Positions 10,483 through 20,048 are shown, counted from the stretch's first letter. The stretch is DNA of 64,000 nucleotides from Lacicoccus qingdaonensis (GCF_900101075.1 NZ_FNFY01000001.1:1-64000); one strand, 5' to 3'. A program made the numbers and translations. The notes: generated from the letters alone by a model not told the origin.

Positions 10483-11736
10483 ATGAGAGTAGCAGTAATC
10501 GGCAGCGGCGGCCGTGAACACGCAATCGTCAGAAAGGTGCATGAATCGCCGTCTGTCAAAGGCATCGTGGCCATCCCCGGCAACTATGCCATGAGAGAGA
10601 TCGCAACTGTCATCAGCAGAGTCGGCGTAACGGATTTCGAGGAAATCGCAGGCATCTGCATCGATGAAAACATCGACTGGGTCATCGTCGGACCGGAGGC
10701 GCCGTTATCCGAAGGACTTGCCGACTATTTGGAAGACGAGCACGACATTAAAGTGTTCGGCCCCCGGAAGCTCGAGGCACAGCTCGAATCGTCGAAGGCA
10801 TTTTCCAAGGACCTGATGGCGAAGTACGATATTCCGACGGCTAAATATGAAACGTTTGAAGACTACGGGGCGGCGTCTGCATACGTCAAGCAGGAAGGCG
10901 CGCCGATCGTCATTAAAAAGGACGGCCTTGCCGCTGGCAAGGGCGTCGTCGTCGCAATGGATATGGACACGGCGCTTTCCGCACTCCATGAAATGCTTGT
11001 GTTGAGCAGTGGGCAGGTCGTCGTCGAAGAGTTTCTGGAAGGCGAAGAGTTCAGCCTGATGGTGCTTGTGAACGAAGAGTTCGTCCATCCGTTCGAAGTC
11101 ATGGCGCAGGATCATAAGCGCGCATTCGACAACGACGCCGGCCCGAACACAGGCGGCATGGGTGCCTACGCGCCGGTCACGCATATCTCAGAAGAAGTGC
11201 GTATGGAGGCGGTCCGTGAAATCGTCGAGCCGACGGCCCGGGCAATGGTGGAAGAGGGCCTCAGCTACTTCGGCGTGATGTATCTCGGCGCCATCGTCAC
11301 AGCTGACGGCGTCAAAGTCATCGAGTTCAACGCGCGGTTCGGAGACCCGGAGGCCCAGGTGCTGATGAGCCTACTTGAATCAGACCTCGGCGAAGTGCTG
11401 GAGAATATGTATAATAAAAAACCGTTCGCCCTCGAGTGGCGGCCCGGCTTCGTGGCTGGTGTGATGCTCGCGAGCAAAGGATATCCGGGTGAGTACACGA
11501 AAGGCAGCTCAGTCCGCATTCCGGAAGATCTGGCTGCCCAGTGTTTCATCAGCGGACTGAGCGTCGGGGAGGCCGAGTCCATCGTCACATCCGGCGGCCG
11601 CGTTTTACTCGTCTCCGGATACGGCAGGACAATCGATGATGCGGTGAAATCCGCATACGACTGCGTCGACCGCATCGAATACGAGACAGATACATTATTT
11701 TACAGAAAAGACATCGGATCTAGAGCGATGAAATAG
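10483..11736 (+). CDS. purD: Phosphoribosylamine-glycine ligase (GAR synthetase)
   Basis: ATP-grasp ligase joining phosphoribosylamine and glycine, the second step of the pathway. The true start is taken as the ATG at 10483 (MRVAVIGSGGREHAIVRK), with GGAGG 8 nt upstream. An upstream in-frame extension would run into purH and is not needed. Motifs include GPEAPLSEGLADYL near 65, KKDGLAAGKGVVVA near 143, GPNTGGMGAYAPV near 220 and NARFGDPEAQV near 283. It is the last pur gene, 40 nt after purH, and is followed by a strong terminator. Confidence 0.96.
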   Translation: MRVAVIGSGGREHAIVRKVHESPSVKGIVAIPGNYAMREIATVISRVGVTDFEEIAGICIDENIDWVIVGPEAPLSEGLADYLEDEHDIKVFGPRKLEAQLESSKAFSKDLMAKYDIPTAKYETFEDYGAASAYVKQEGAPIVIKKDGLAAGKGVVVAMDMDTALSALHEMLVLSSGQVVVEEFLEGEEFSLMVLVNEEFVHPFEVMAQDHKRAFDNDAGPNTGGMGAYAPVTHISEEVRMEAVREIVEPTARAMVEEGLSYFGVMYLGAIVTADGVKVIEFNARFGDPEAQVLMSLLESDLGEVLENMYNKKPFALEWRPGFVAGVMLASKGYPGEYTKGSSVRIPEDLAAQCFISGLSVGEAESIVTSGGRVLLVSGYGRTIDDAVKSAYDCVDRIEYETDTLFYRKDIGSRAMK

Positions 11737-11748
11737 ATGATTGAAGGG

Positions 11749-11777
11749 CACCCGCATGAACTGCGGGTGTCTCTTTT
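11749..11777 (+). terminator. Rho-independent terminator of the purine operon
   Basis: An 8-bp stem (CACCCGCA / TGCGGGTG, arms 11749-11756 and 11762-11769) with a 5-nt loop is followed by TCTCTTTT, 12 bp after the purD stop. Confidence 0.9.
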
Positions 11778-11802
11778 GTAGTGGCTGTTGAACTTTCTGT
11801 GA

Positions 11803-11952
11803 GAACTCGTGAGTGTTGCGAGTACCTGTTAAAAAGTTAACGGAGCTTCGAATCGGAAACGAAGCGTTGATAGACTTGCAGCGGAGCTTCAAATCGGAAT
11901 CGAAGCTTTGATAGACTTGCAGCGGAGCTTCGAAATGGAATCGAAGCTCCGC
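11803..11952. repeat. 41-bp tandem hairpin repeat array (about 3.7 units)
   Basis: Units of exactly 41 bp start at 11841, 11882 and 11923 (the last truncated near 11952). A related unit occupies 11803-11840. Each unit has a short inverted repeat around a 9-nt loop: GCTTCG / CGAAGC in the main units and ACTCG / CGAGT in the first. It fills most of the gap between the purD terminator and the next gene. Similar units recur at 18483 and 33941. No coding potential is seen. Confidence 0.85.
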
Positions 11953-11993
11953 TGAATCCCAATAAAATATTAGCACCCCGAAATCCGCACAAA

Positions 11994-12026
11994 AATAAGG
12001 CACCCTCCGCATAAGGGTGCCTTATT
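11994..12026. terminator. Bidirectional hairpin terminator for the small minus-strand gene
   Basis: A 13-bp perfect stem (11994-12006 with 12014-12026, core AAGGCACCCT / AGGGTGCCTT) with a 7-nt loop lies 48 bp beyond the stop of the minus-strand small gene. It is flanked by A- and T-rich ends and could stop transcription from both sides. Confidence 0.7.
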
Positions 12027-12074
12027 GCATAAAGCCGAATCCTGAATCTGTGAAGCCAAATCTTGAAACTAATG

Positions 12075-12236
12075 CTATTCAAAGGCGTCGTTAAGCTCTT
12101 CTTTCGTCTTTTCGACACCGCGTTCCTTTTTGTCATCTGAATCTTTGGACTCATCGTTCGAGTCGCGTTCTTTATCTCTTTCACGTTCACGTTTTTCTTC
12201 TTCGAATACGTCTTTCTTCTCTTTATCTCGTGTCAT
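12075..12236 (-). CDS. Small highly charged protein of unknown function (53 aa)
   Basis: A 53-codon minus-strand frame begins ATG (MTRDKEKKDVFEEEKRERER...) and ends TAG. About two thirds of the residues are Lys, Arg, Asp or Glu. There is no hydrophobic segment and it is probably disordered or a single charged helix. AGGAG lies 11 nt upstream and a hairpin terminator follows its stop, so it looks like a real monocistronic gene. It lies alone between the purine operon and a divergent membrane protein gene. No family is recognised. Confidence 0.6.
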   Translation of the reverse strand: MTRDKEKKDVFEEEKRERERDKERDSNDESKDSDDKKERGVEKTKEELNDAFE

Positions 12237-12438
12237 CGTGAATCACTCTCCTGAGAGAATATCAATATATTATATTATCATCTGTACTCAATATATACCC
12301 AGTGATTTTCCATATAAACATTCAAAACATAAATATTGGAAATAAAATCCGTCGGGCAGGAATATGAAATTTGAACGGCTTCAATAATGCAATATCCGTC
12401 AATTTAAACTATAATGGTGAGGGACTGAGGTGAACACT

Positions 12439-13719
12439 ATGTTTAAAAAATTGAGAAGCCAGAGTGAAGTACATATCAGTTTATTGCTTGGCTTATTTTT
12501 TGTAGTTTTAGGGATTTTTATTCTGTTCAATACGGGCAGGATCCGCGGCACATCTGATACGAGCCCGGTGGATGAGGAGAGTATCGAGACGGTGCTCGAC
12601 CTGATCAACGCATTTTTCCTTGAAGTGACGAATATGCTGTCCATCATCATTGGTGGTTTCCCGATCATTGCCGGCATTCTTCTTATTCTGTTTGGTGTCT
12701 TTATGTTCAAAGTCGGACAGACTGTAAGGGATACGACCAAATATGACGGCTTCCTGTCATTTTTCTTTCTTGGATTATCACTGCTGCTTTTTGTGGTGAC
12801 GACTGTTCTGATGATGCAGGTTTACGGCTGGTGGGCGATTTTATTTTTCATCGCATTTATGGTCCACCTGCTCTACAACATATATAATGAATATTTGAAT
12901 CCGAAACACCGTAAGGAACATTATATGATCATCATGTTCTTTTACGGTATCGCTTATTTCTTTACTCAGAACGCGGTGTACTCGAATATCGACGAGTCGC
13001 TGAATCCGACGGATGTGCTCAGTATCAACATGTTCTTCGGACTGATCTGGCTGCTGGCTCTGCTCTCGCTGTGGGTGGGTGTGTTTCTGTCGAAATCCAA
13101 AAATCTGCTCAAAAAGCCGAAGGCGAGGTCGGCCGAAGAGATGTCACGCTCATCAAAACGCGGCATCAACAAGCTGAACCCGAACCAGTATCTCGGGTTC
13201 TCTGAAGAGATGTACCAGTTCAGGAATCGTCTGCTCAAGAAAGCGAAGGACTTTATTGAAATAGACATTCCATCCTGGCTGAAGGTCAACTATCTTGAGC
13301 TCCTGCTCGGGTTCCTCGTACTAGTATTCATCCTTGTCGAGTTCAACAACAGGCAGGGGGTCTTTACGGAAGGGTATTTCAGGATTTCGCAGATGAATTA
13401 CATCTATGAGTGGATCAACCTGTTCCTGACGCTGACGCTGGCGGTGCTGTACATGGTCTTCACGGTGATGAACACGTGGAGAAATATCCACTACAACCGG
13501 CAGATGATCGTCATCGCGGCCCTGTGGCTCAAGCTTACGGTCAGTCTGTACATCACAATTTTCAAAGATGTTGAACTGTCATTATTCATTTTACCTTTCA
13601 ATATCGTCCTCGTGATTCTCACGACGCCGCTGTTATTGTTCAGTATTTTTAAAGAATTCAATGGAGGGACAACAATTGACAGAGATAAGAAAGCACAAGA
13701 TGGAAGCACGGATCGATAA
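12439..13719 (+). CDS. Polytopic membrane protein of unknown function
   Basis: The 426-residue protein has about 10 hydrophobic segments: two N-terminal helices (around 15-35 and 65-95), a central cluster at roughly 105-215, a charged cytoplasmic stretch at 220-270 rich in Lys/Arg, then three or four C-terminal helices. No known family motif is seen. The ATG at 12439 is preferred to the GTG at 12430 because GAGGTG at 12427-12432 then has 6 nt spacing. A TATAAT lies at 12410-12415. Its 3' end overlaps the next gene by 44 nt, suggesting co-transcription with the HutG-like enzyme. Confidence 0.75.
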   Translation: MFKKLRSQSEVHISLLLGLFFVVLGIFILFNTGRIRGTSDTSPVDEESIETVLDLINAFFLEVTNMLSIIIGGFPIIAGILLILFGVFMFKVGQTVRDTTKYDGFLSFFFLGLSLLLFVVTTVLMMQVYGWWAILFFIAFMVHLLYNIYNEYLNPKHRKEHYMIIMFFYGIAYFFTQNAVYSNIDESLNPTDVLSINMFFGLIWLLALLSLWVGVFLSKSKNLLKKPKARSAEEMSRSSKRGINKLNPNQYLGFSEEMYQFRNRLLKKAKDFIEIDIPSWLKVNYLELLLGFLVLVFILVEFNNRQGVFTEGYFRISQMNYIYEWINLFLTLTLAVLYMVFTVMNTWRNIHYNRQMIVIAALWLKLTVSLYITIFKDVELSLFILPFNIVLVILTTPLLLFSIFKEFNGGTTIDRDKKAQDGSTDR

Positions 13720-14590
13720 CCCGGATGTGAAGGACCGCATCCACCAGGTCATTGAAGATTACGATCAGAAGGAATCGGCTGAACCTGGGACGGTTTTCCT
13801 CGGATTCAGTTCGGATGAAGGTGTCAGGCGGAATAAAGGTCACGTGGGCGCGGCTGAAGGGCCGTTCAGCGTGCGCGACAAACTGGCGGGCATGCCGTAC
13901 ACGGACACGCTGTATGATTACGGCACCGTGATGGGCACGGAAGACCTTGAAAACTCACAGGAGGACCTCGGCAGTGCGGTTGCGGATATTTTAAATAAAA
14001 AGGACTTTCCGCTCATTATCGGCGGCGGTCACGAAACATTGTACGGCCACTATCTGGGAGTCAGGGAGGTGCACCCGGATGCAAAGATTGCGGTGCTGAA
14101 CTTTGATGCGCATTTTGATATGAGGATTGAACAGCAGGCAACGTCCGGTACGATGTTCTATCAGATCCTGACGAAGGATGAAGATGTCGATTATTTCGTC
14201 ATGGGTATCCAGCACAGCGGCAATACCGGCGTGCTGTTCGACACCGCGGATGCGCTCGGCGTGAACTATGCGCTGATGGATGATATCCGCGATTCGAACA
14301 AGGTTTCAGACTACATGTTCAAGGCGCTTGACAACTATGACTACGTCTTCGCGACATTGTGCATGGACTCGATCGCAGAATATGCGGCACCGGGCGTCAG
14401 CATGGCAACACCGAATGGCTTTACGCCGGTGGAGATACACGGGCTGATCGGGCGTCTGGCGAAGCTCGAAAACCTGATCAGCTTCGATGTCAGCGAAGTC
14501 GCACCGGCACTCGACGAGGGTGGCCGTACAAGCGCACTTGCCGCCAGCATTATCCACAAGTTTTTAATTACAAAGGATGCTTATAAATGA
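13676..14590 (+). CDS. Arginase/agmatinase-superfamily hydrolase, formimidoylglutamase (HutG)-like
   Basis: Ureohydrolase fold of the arginase family. Residues near 45-58 read SDEGVRRNKGHVGAA, the substrate-loop signature of HutG (formiminoglutamate to glutamate plus formamide). Metal-binding motifs GGGHE (His near 119) and FDAHFD (144-148) are intact. The third motif, normally DxD before APG, reads CMD, so the first Asp position is Cys. The TTG at 13676 is chosen because GGAGGG lies 7 nt upstream; an ATG at 13700 is an alternative. No hut genes lie nearby. It overlaps the membrane protein gene upstream and the methyltransferase downstream (ATGA). Confidence 0.75.
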   Translation: MTEIRKHKMEARIDNPDVKDRIHQVIEDYDQKESAEPGTVFLGFSSDEGVRRNKGHVGAAEGPFSVRDKLAGMPYTDTLYDYGTVMGTEDLENSQEDLGSAVADILNKKDFPLIIGGGHETLYGHYLGVREVHPDAKIAVLNFDAHFDMRIEQQATSGTMFYQILTKDEDVDYFVMGIQHSGNTGVLFDTADALGVNYALMDDIRDSNKVSDYMFKALDNYDYVFATLCMDSIAEYAAPGVSMATPNGFTPVEIHGLIGRLAKLENLISFDVSEVAPALDEGGRTSALAASIIHKFLITKDAYK

Positions 14591-15771
14591 ATACTATACA
14601 ATTGAAAAAAGGGTCTGAAAGGCCCTTTCATCAGGGCAGGCTCGATATCGGCCGGGACGACCTGAGCGATTCCGTCTTTTTAAAGGACGGCGAAATGGTC
14701 AGACTGACCGATTACCTGGGCAGATTCATCGGTTACGCGATGATGAGCTTTGAACAGAAAGCCTACGGCTGGATTTTAAGCACCGATGAAAACATTGAAA
14801 TCGGAGAGGACTTTATTCGCGGGCAGATTGTTGCGGCGATCAGCGAACGGACGCCGCTCTACAATCAGGACGACACGAACGTCTTCAGACTGTTCAACGA
14901 AATCGGGGACGGCATCGGCGGGCTGTCGATCGACTACTTCAACGGCCATCTGTTCATCACGTATTACTCGGCGGGAATCTATAAAATCCGCAACCTGGTC
15001 GTGCATGTGCTGATCGAGGAACTGACGCCCGAGTCGATTACGGAGCAGACGCGCTTTTCAATCGACGGCAGGATGCAGATCCAGAATAATCATGTGACCG
15101 GCAACAAGGCGGAGACGATTCAGGTGCAGGAGAGCGGCATGCGCTTCAACGTCAATCTGAATGACGGCCCGATGACGGGACTGTTTCTCGATCAGAGGGA
15201 GACGCGGAAGTCCCTTCTGAAAAATAAACACTCGCACAATGAAACGTTTTTGAACCTGTTTGCATACAGCGGTTCATTTTCTGTTGCGGCGGCCCTGTCC
15301 GGCATGTCGACGACGAGTGTCGATCTTGCCGGCCGTACGACGGAACTCATTACGGAAAATTTCAATGTCAACAATCTGAAGACGGACAATCATACGATCC
15401 ATATCATGGACACTTTCGATTACTTGAAGTTTGCGGAACGGAAAAATCATCAGTTCGATACGATTTTGATCGACCCGCCGAGCTTCAGCAGAAATAAGAA
15501 GAAAGTGTTCAAAGTTGAGCGTGATTACCCAAAACTGATCAAAGAATCGTTGAAAATTTTAAGCCCGGACGGACAGCTGATTCTGAGCCAGAATCTGGAG
15601 ACATTTTCTTTGAACCAGTTTAAAAAGCAGATCGACCAGACACTGGAGAGTATGGGCATCGCATACACTTTGAAAGACGTCAAAGGGCTGCCGAAAGACT
15701 TCAAAACGGTGAAAGGATATAAGGCCGGCAAGTATTTGAAAGTCGTGACGATTCAGCTCGGCAACGATTAA
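14587..15771 (+). CDS. Class I SAM-dependent rRNA methyltransferase (RlmI/YwbD-like)
   Basis: A 394-residue protein with an N-terminal PUA-like RNA-binding domain (about 1-75), a linker domain, and a Rossmann methyltransferase domain. SAM motif I FLNLFAYSGSFS is at 221-232 and the catalytic-type motif DPPSFS starts at 296. GLFLDQR near 198-204 is diagnostic of the RlmI/YccW group that makes m5C in 23S rRNA. No catalytic Cys assignment was attempted. The ATGA overlap with the preceding gene indicates co-transcription. Confidence 0.85.
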   Translation: MNTIQLKKGSERPFHQGRLDIGRDDLSDSVFLKDGEMVRLTDYLGRFIGYAMMSFEQKAYGWILSTDENIEIGEDFIRGQIVAAISERTPLYNQDDTNVFRLFNEIGDGIGGLSIDYFNGHLFITYYSAGIYKIRNLVVHVLIEELTPESITEQTRFSIDGRMQIQNNHVTGNKAETIQVQESGMRFNVNLNDGPMTGLFLDQRETRKSLLKNKHSHNETFLNLFAYSGSFSVAAALSGMSTTSVDLAGRTTELITENFNVNNLKTDNHTIHIMDTFDYLKFAERKNHQFDTILIDPPSFSRNKKKVFKVERDYPKLIKESLKILSPDGQLILSQNLETFSLNQFKKQIDQTLESMGIAYTLKDVKGLPKDFKTVKGYKAGKYLKVVTIQLGND

Positions 15772-15832
15772 AATTCGTGATTACGGGTATTAGAACCATT
15801 AGATAGAATTCCAGAAGAAAGTAGGTTTTTTA

Positions 15833-16285
15833 ATGGTCCATTATCCACTAACTGCAGAGAATCTGAAGGATAAAGAACGTGAAGCACAGGCACTCGTCAA
15901 GAAAAAGGCGATGATTTCAAGTGTGGCTTCAGTGCTGCCGATTCCTTTATTAGATATAGGAACGGATATGAAACTGATGAACGATATTCATGATGATATC
16001 GAGAATATCTTTGAAATCGAGCATAAGGATGTCGCTTCGACGAATGATGATCTGATGACCCGCGGATGGGTCATGGCGACGAGTATCGGCAGTGATATCG
16101 TGCGTTCAAGGCTGACACCGTTTTTATTCAGGAGGATCAGCAAAAAGAACAAATTCAGCCGATTCGGACTGGTCAGCATCGTCGGCAGAGCACTCGGTGC
16201 GGCGGTCAGCTACTTCCTGATGAAGAAACTCGGTAATGATCATATCGAACATTGCATGGCTTATTTAAAAGAAGAAACTGTTTAA
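15833..16285 (+). CDS. DUF697-like small protein
   Basis: A 150-residue protein. The segment KKKAMISSVASVLPIPLLDI followed by KLMNDIHDDIENIFEI resembles the DUF697 core (a hydrophobic helix, a PIP-x-D turn, then a charged helix). That core is often found at the C-terminus of GTPase-associated membrane proteins. A Gly/Ala-rich hydrophobic stretch near 118-135 may insert into the membrane. The ribosome site upstream is weak. It stands alone, 61 nt after the methyltransferase gene and before ptsH. The function is unknown. Confidence 0.6.
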   Translation: MVHYPLTAENLKDKEREAQALVKKKAMISSVASVLPIPLLDIGTDMKLMNDIHDDIENIFEIEHKDVASTNDDLMTRGWVMATSIGSDIVRSRLTPFLFRRISKKNKFSRFGLVSIVGRALGAAVSYFLMKKLGNDHIEHCMAYLKEETV

Positions 16286-16307
16286 ATGATGAAAAGCTGA
16301 CATCTCG

Positions 16308-16336
16308 TTGGCTTTTTATCTGTTAATAATGATAAA
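16308..16336 (+). promoter_or_regulatory. Possible promoter of ptsHI
   Basis: TTGGCT (16308-16313) and GATAAA (16331-16336) are 17 bp apart, 65 bp upstream of ptsH. The match to consensus is moderate. Confidence 0.4.
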
Positions 16337-16401
16337 ATCAAATAAAGTAAACATACTTTAAATAATAACCTTATTCTATGAAACGAAGGAGACAATCAGC
16401 A

Positions 16402-16668
16402 ATGGAGCAAAAATCATATTTTATAACAGATGAAACAGGAATACATGCGAGACCGGCAACTATACTTGTACAGACGGCATCGAAGTTCGATTCCGAACTT
16501 CAGCTTGAATTCAACAGTAAAAAAGTGAACTTGAAATCAATCATGGGTGTCATGTCACTCGGTGTCGGCAAAGATTCCGAGGTGACTGTATACGCTGAAG
16601 GCAACGACGAACAAGAGGCGCTTGAAGCGATTACGGAAACTCTGAGTAATGAAGGGCTGACTGGCTAA
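16402..16668 (+). CDS. ptsH: PTS phosphocarrier protein HPr
   Basis: Relays phosphate from PEP-charged enzyme I to sugar-specific EIIA proteins. With HPr kinase and CcpA it also signals carbon status. The ATG at 16402 gives 88 residues with the active His15 in GIHARP and the regulatory Ser46 in KSIMGV at their canonical positions. An upstream in-frame ATG at 16378 would displace these numbers and precede the AAGGAG at 16386-16391, so it is rejected. The stop shares one base with the ptsI start. Confidence 0.97.
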   Translation: MEQKSYFITDETGIHARPATILVQTASKFDSELQLEFNSKKVNLKSIMGVMSLGVGKDSEVTVYAEGNDEQEALEAITETLSNEGLTG

Positions 16669-18395
16669 TGTCTAAAATACTAAAAGGGATTGGGGCGAGT
16701 GACGGCATTGCGATTTCCAAAGTGTACTCACTTGTCGAACCCGATTTAAATTTTACTGAAACTTCAATTGACAGCAGTGCATCTGCAGAAGAAGTTCAAA
16801 AGTTTAAAGACAGTATTCATAAAACAAAAGTGGAAATAACAAAAATACGCAATCACGCGGAGGAAGCTGTGGGTCCAGAACACGCTGCCATCTTTGACGC
16901 GCATCTTCTGGTGCTGGAAGACCCTGAACTGATCACTCCGATCGAAGAGAAGATCACGGATCAGTCTTACAGTGCACCTCAGGCGCTCGCTGAGACGCGT
17001 GATGAGTTTGTCACGATGTTCGAATCGATGGACAATGAATATATGCGTGAACGTGCGGCCGACATCAAAGATGTGGGCAAGCGGATACTCGCAAACCTTC
17101 TCGACCGTCCGCTGCCGAATCCGGCAAGCATCGACGAGGAAGTTGTCATCGTCGCAGATGACCTGACACCGTCCGATACTGCACAGTTGGACAAGCAGTT
17201 TGTCAAAGGTTTCGTCACGAATATCGGCGGACGCACATCCCACTCTGCGATCATGGCGCGCACCCTTGAAATTCCGGCGGTCGTCGGAACAAAAGGCGTG
17301 ACGGACGAAATCACCGAAGGTGATATGATCATCGTCGACGGTGAGAAAGGCGACGTCATCGTCGGCGCGACCGAGAAAGAGATCAAAGCCTATGAAATCA
17401 AGGCTGAGGAACTTGATAGAGAGAGACAGGAATTACTTAAACTGAAAGATGATGAGACTACAACATCCGACGGTATCAAAGTGGAGCTCGGTGCGAACAT
17501 CGGGACACCCGAAGATGTTGAAATAGTGCTCGAAAACGGTGCGGAAGGCATCGGTTTATTCCGTACTGAATTCCTTTACATGGGCAGAAACGAGCTGCCG
17601 ACGGAAGACGAGCAGTATGAGTCATACAAAGCCGTGCTTGAGCGCATGGAGGATAAGCCGGTCGTCGTCCGTACGATCGACATCGGCGGCGATAAAGAGC
17701 TGTCCTACCTGGATATGCCGAAAGAACTGAACCCATTTTTGGGCTACCGTGCAATCCGTATGGCACTGGATAATAAAAATCTCTTCAGAACCCAGCTGCG
17801 TGCGCTGCTCCGTGCGAGCGTCCACGGTCATTTGAAAGTGATGTTCCCGATGATCGCGACGGTAGAGGAATTCGAGGAGGCGAAAGCACTTCTCATCGAA
17901 TGCCGCGATGAACTGAAGGCCGACGGTGTCGACGTCAGCGACGATATCGAAGTCGGCATCATGGTGGAAATCCCGTCCACTGCCGTACTTGCAGATGAGT
18001 TCGCGAAAGTTGTGGACTTCTTCAGCATCGGTACGAACGACCTGATCCAGTACACATTCGCAGCCGACCGCATGAATGAAAATGTATCCTATCTGTACCA
18101 GCCGTACCATCCGGCGCTTCTGCGCCTGATCCATAATGTGATCAAAGCGGCGCATGACCAAGACAAGTGGGTCGGCATGTGCGGTGAGATGGCCGGCGAT
18201 AAAACTGCGATTCCGTTGCTCGTCGGTCTGGGGCTGGACGAGTTCTCAATGAGCGCAGGCAGCGTGCTGAAAGCGAGACAGCAGATCGCTGACCTTAAGA
18301 AAACTGACATGGAGCAGTTGGCAGATACAGCAATGCGTTCCCCAAAATCGGACACAGTCACTGCCCTGGTCAAAGAATATACTGAACGTTCTTAA
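16668..18395 (+). CDS. ptsI: PTS enzyme I (PEP-protein phosphotransferase)
   Basis: General PTS component that autophosphorylates from PEP and passes phosphate to HPr. The phospho-His192 is in [12 protein letters not shown] (187-198). The TIM-barrel PEP-binding domain has [10 protein letters not shown] near 300 and [10 protein letters not shown] near 452, with the catalytic Cys in MCGEMAGD near 505. The length of 575 is typical. It forms an operon with ptsH via a one-base overlap and ends at a hairpin terminator. Confidence 0.97.
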   Translation: MSKILKGIGASDGIAISKVYSLVEPDLNFTETSIDSSASAEEVQKFKDSIHKTKVEITKIRNHAEEAVGPEHAAIFDAHLLVLEDPELITPIEEKITDQSYSAPQALAETRDEFVTMFESMDNEYMRERAADIKDVGKRILANLLDRPLPNPASIDEEVVIVADDLTPSDTAQLDKQFVKGFVTNIGGRTSHSAIMARTLEIPAVVGTKGVTDEITEGDMIIVDGEKGDVIVGATEKEIKAYEIKAEELDRERQELLKLKDDETTTSDGIKVELGANIGTPEDVEIVLENGAEGIGLFRTEFLYMGRNELPTEDEQYESYKAVLERMEDKPVVVRTIDIGGDKELSYLDMPKELNPFLGYRAIRMALDNKNLFRTQLRALLRASVHGHLKVMFPMIATVEEFEEAKALLIECRDELKADGVDVSDDIEVGIMVEIPSTAVLADEFAKVVDFFSIGTNDLIQYTFAADRMNENVSYLYQPYHPALLRLIHNVIKAAHDQDKWVGMCGEMAGDKTAIPLLVGLGLDEFSMSAGSVLKARQQIADLKKTDMEQLADTAMRSPKSDTVTALVKEYTERS

Positions 18396-18401
18396 TCGAA
18401 G

Positions 18402-18450
18402 GACACATGAATTTCACTTGAAAACAGTGTGATGTTCATGTGTCTTTTTT
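18402..18450 (+). terminator. Terminator of ptsHI
   Basis: A 10-bp stem (GACACATGAA 18402-18411 with TTCATGTGTC 18435-18444), an inner stem in the loop, then TTTTTT. Confidence 0.85.
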
Positions 18451-18482
18451 GAGTGGTTGGAGTGAGTGCGGATGTGTATGCG

Positions 18483-18600
18483 GGAACTCGTGGGTGTGGC
18501 GAGTGCCTGTTAAACTTTCTGCAGGAACTCGTGGGTGTAGCGAGTACCTGTTAACACATGCTCGCGACCCGCGCGAGCACGTAATAAACGTTAAATCAAT
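18483..18600. repeat. 41-bp hairpin repeat units (two tandem, plus a third diverged hairpin)
   Basis: Two units start at 18483 and 18524, exactly 41 bp apart. Each has ACTCG / CGAGT arms around a 9-nt loop, followed by CCTGTTAA. A third hairpin, GCTCG / CGAGC (18560-18564 and 18574-18578), also has a 9-nt loop and is followed by a TAATAAAC spacer, but it sits 33 bp after the second. The units are clearly related to those at 11803 and 33941. Confidence 0.8.
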
Positions 18601-18635
18601 AAACTGCAGTGAACATGATAACTTTGGAGGTCCAT

Positions 18636-19949
18636 ATGGAAAAGACACGTAAACCGCTGGCTCTGCTTTTATCTCTGCCGGTGCTGGCATGGGCATTTTT
18701 CGATTTTGCAAATACTATTTTCTCAGCGAATATCGTCACATTGTTCTTCCCGCAGTATATAACAGCTGTGGTGGGGGACAATCCGCAGCTTGAGCAGATT
18801 GCGTCGACGATCATCGCCTATGCGAATGCGGCTTCTGCGGTGCTGCTCATATTATTTTCACCGCTTTACGGTGTGGTCATGGACCGGACGGGCAGGCGGA
18901 AGCGTTTCGTCATGATCTTTACGCTGATTACGGTGACGGGTGCCATACTGATGGGCATCTTCGGCGATATGAACACGGGGCTCTTGTTAGGGCTGCCGAA
19001 CGGCCTCGTCATCACGATCATCATTTTTGTCATCGCGAAATTCGGCTTCAGTTCCGGAAACGTGTTTTATGACGGCATGCTGTCATCGCTCGGCAAGAAA
19101 GAGGAAATCCCGCTGATATCGGGCTTCGGTGTCGCGCTCGGCTACCTAGGGACATTGTTCGGCATCATCACCGTCATGTACCTGGTCGGTGATGCGGGCG
19201 TCCACAACACATTCTGGATGTCAGGGGTTTTATTCCTCATATTTGCACTGCCACTCTTTTTCATCAACAAGGACAAACACGTCAAAAAGTCGACGTCATC
19301 ATCCAAGTCCTTCCTGACAGGTTACAAAGATATTTACCATACATTCAAGGAGGCCAAGAGCTACCCGTCAATCTTCTTCTTTATGATTGCGTACTTTTTC
19401 GTCAATGACGCGCTGGCAACCGCCATCGCCATGATGCAGCCGTACGCGACGACGGTCGTCGGCTTCAGTCCGTCCGATTTCCTGGTCGTCTTCATGGTGG
19501 CCACCGGCTTCAGCATCGTCGGCGCGCTTGTGTTCGGTTTTGTCAATAAAGCCCTCGGTTCCAAGAAGACGTTCCTGATCATTTCCATTTTACTCGGAGC
19601 CGCAATCACGGTCGCCGCCGTGCCGCTGCCGATGTGGACGTTCTGGATTGCCGCATCGATGTTCGGCATCGCCATGGGATCTGTGTGGGTGGTCTCAAGG
19701 ACGATGATCATCGAACTCGCGCCGCCCGGCCGTGAAGGGCAGTTTTTCGGACTGTTTGCATTCAGTGCGAAGATGAGTGCCATCATCGGGCCGTTCATAT
19801 ACGGGACGATAACGCTCGCACTCAGCCAGTACGGCCCGCTCGCTTCACGGATCGCGATTACGAGCCTGCTCGTCATGGTGATCATCGGGATTATATTCCA
19901 TACATTTGTCAAAGAAGCGTCAGAAGACGATGCAATGAGGGTTGAGTAG
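18636..19949 (+). CDS. MFS transporter, UMF1 (Atg22-like) family
   Basis: A 437-residue integral membrane protein with about 11-12 helices. The N-terminal WAFFDFANTIFSANIVTLFFP segment is the hallmark of the UMF1 family (Atg22-like; Bacillus YxiO type). The cytoplasmic MDRTGRRKR loop between helices 2 and 3 is the MFS motif A analogue. Atg22 exports amino acids from yeast vacuoles; the bacterial substrate is unknown. The ATG at 18636 follows GGAGG at 18626-18630. It is monocistronic, between the repeat units and cydA. Confidence 0.85.
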   Translation: MEKTRKPLALLLSLPVLAWAFFDFANTIFSANIVTLFFPQYITAVVGDNPQLEQIASTIIAYANAASAVLLILFSPLYGVVMDRTGRRKRFVMIFTLITVTGAILMGIFGDMNTGLLLGLPNGLVITIIIFVIAKFGFSSGNVFYDGMLSSLGKKEEIPLISGFGVALGYLGTLFGIITVMYLVGDAGVHNTFWMSGVLFLIFALPLFFINKDKHVKKSTSSSKSFLTGYKDIYHTFKEAKSYPSIFFFMIAYFFVNDALATAIAMMQPYATTVVGFSPSDFLVVFMVATGFSIVGALVFGFVNKALGSKKTFLIISILLGAAITVAAVPLPMWTFWIAASMFGIAMGSVWVVSRTMIIELAPPGREGQFFGLFAFSAKMSAIIGPFIYGTITLALSQYGPLASRIAITSLLVMVIIGIIFHTFVKEASEDDAMRVE

Positions 19950-19991
19950 TTTATTTGCATAATTTTTCACAATATTGTCATTGGCTATCAA

Positions 19992-20019
19992 TTGAAATCG
20001 ACACATTTGAATATATAAT
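19992..20019 (+). promoter_or_regulatory. Predicted promoter of cydAB
   Basis: TTGAAA (19992-19997) and TATAAT (20014-20019) are 16 bp apart, 30 bp upstream of the cydA start. A TTCACAA half-site at about 19966-19972 just upstream resembles half of a Rex operator, but the second arm is poor. Confidence 0.6.
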
Positions 20020-20048
20020 TAAGGGTACGCATATAAGGAGTGATTTAA

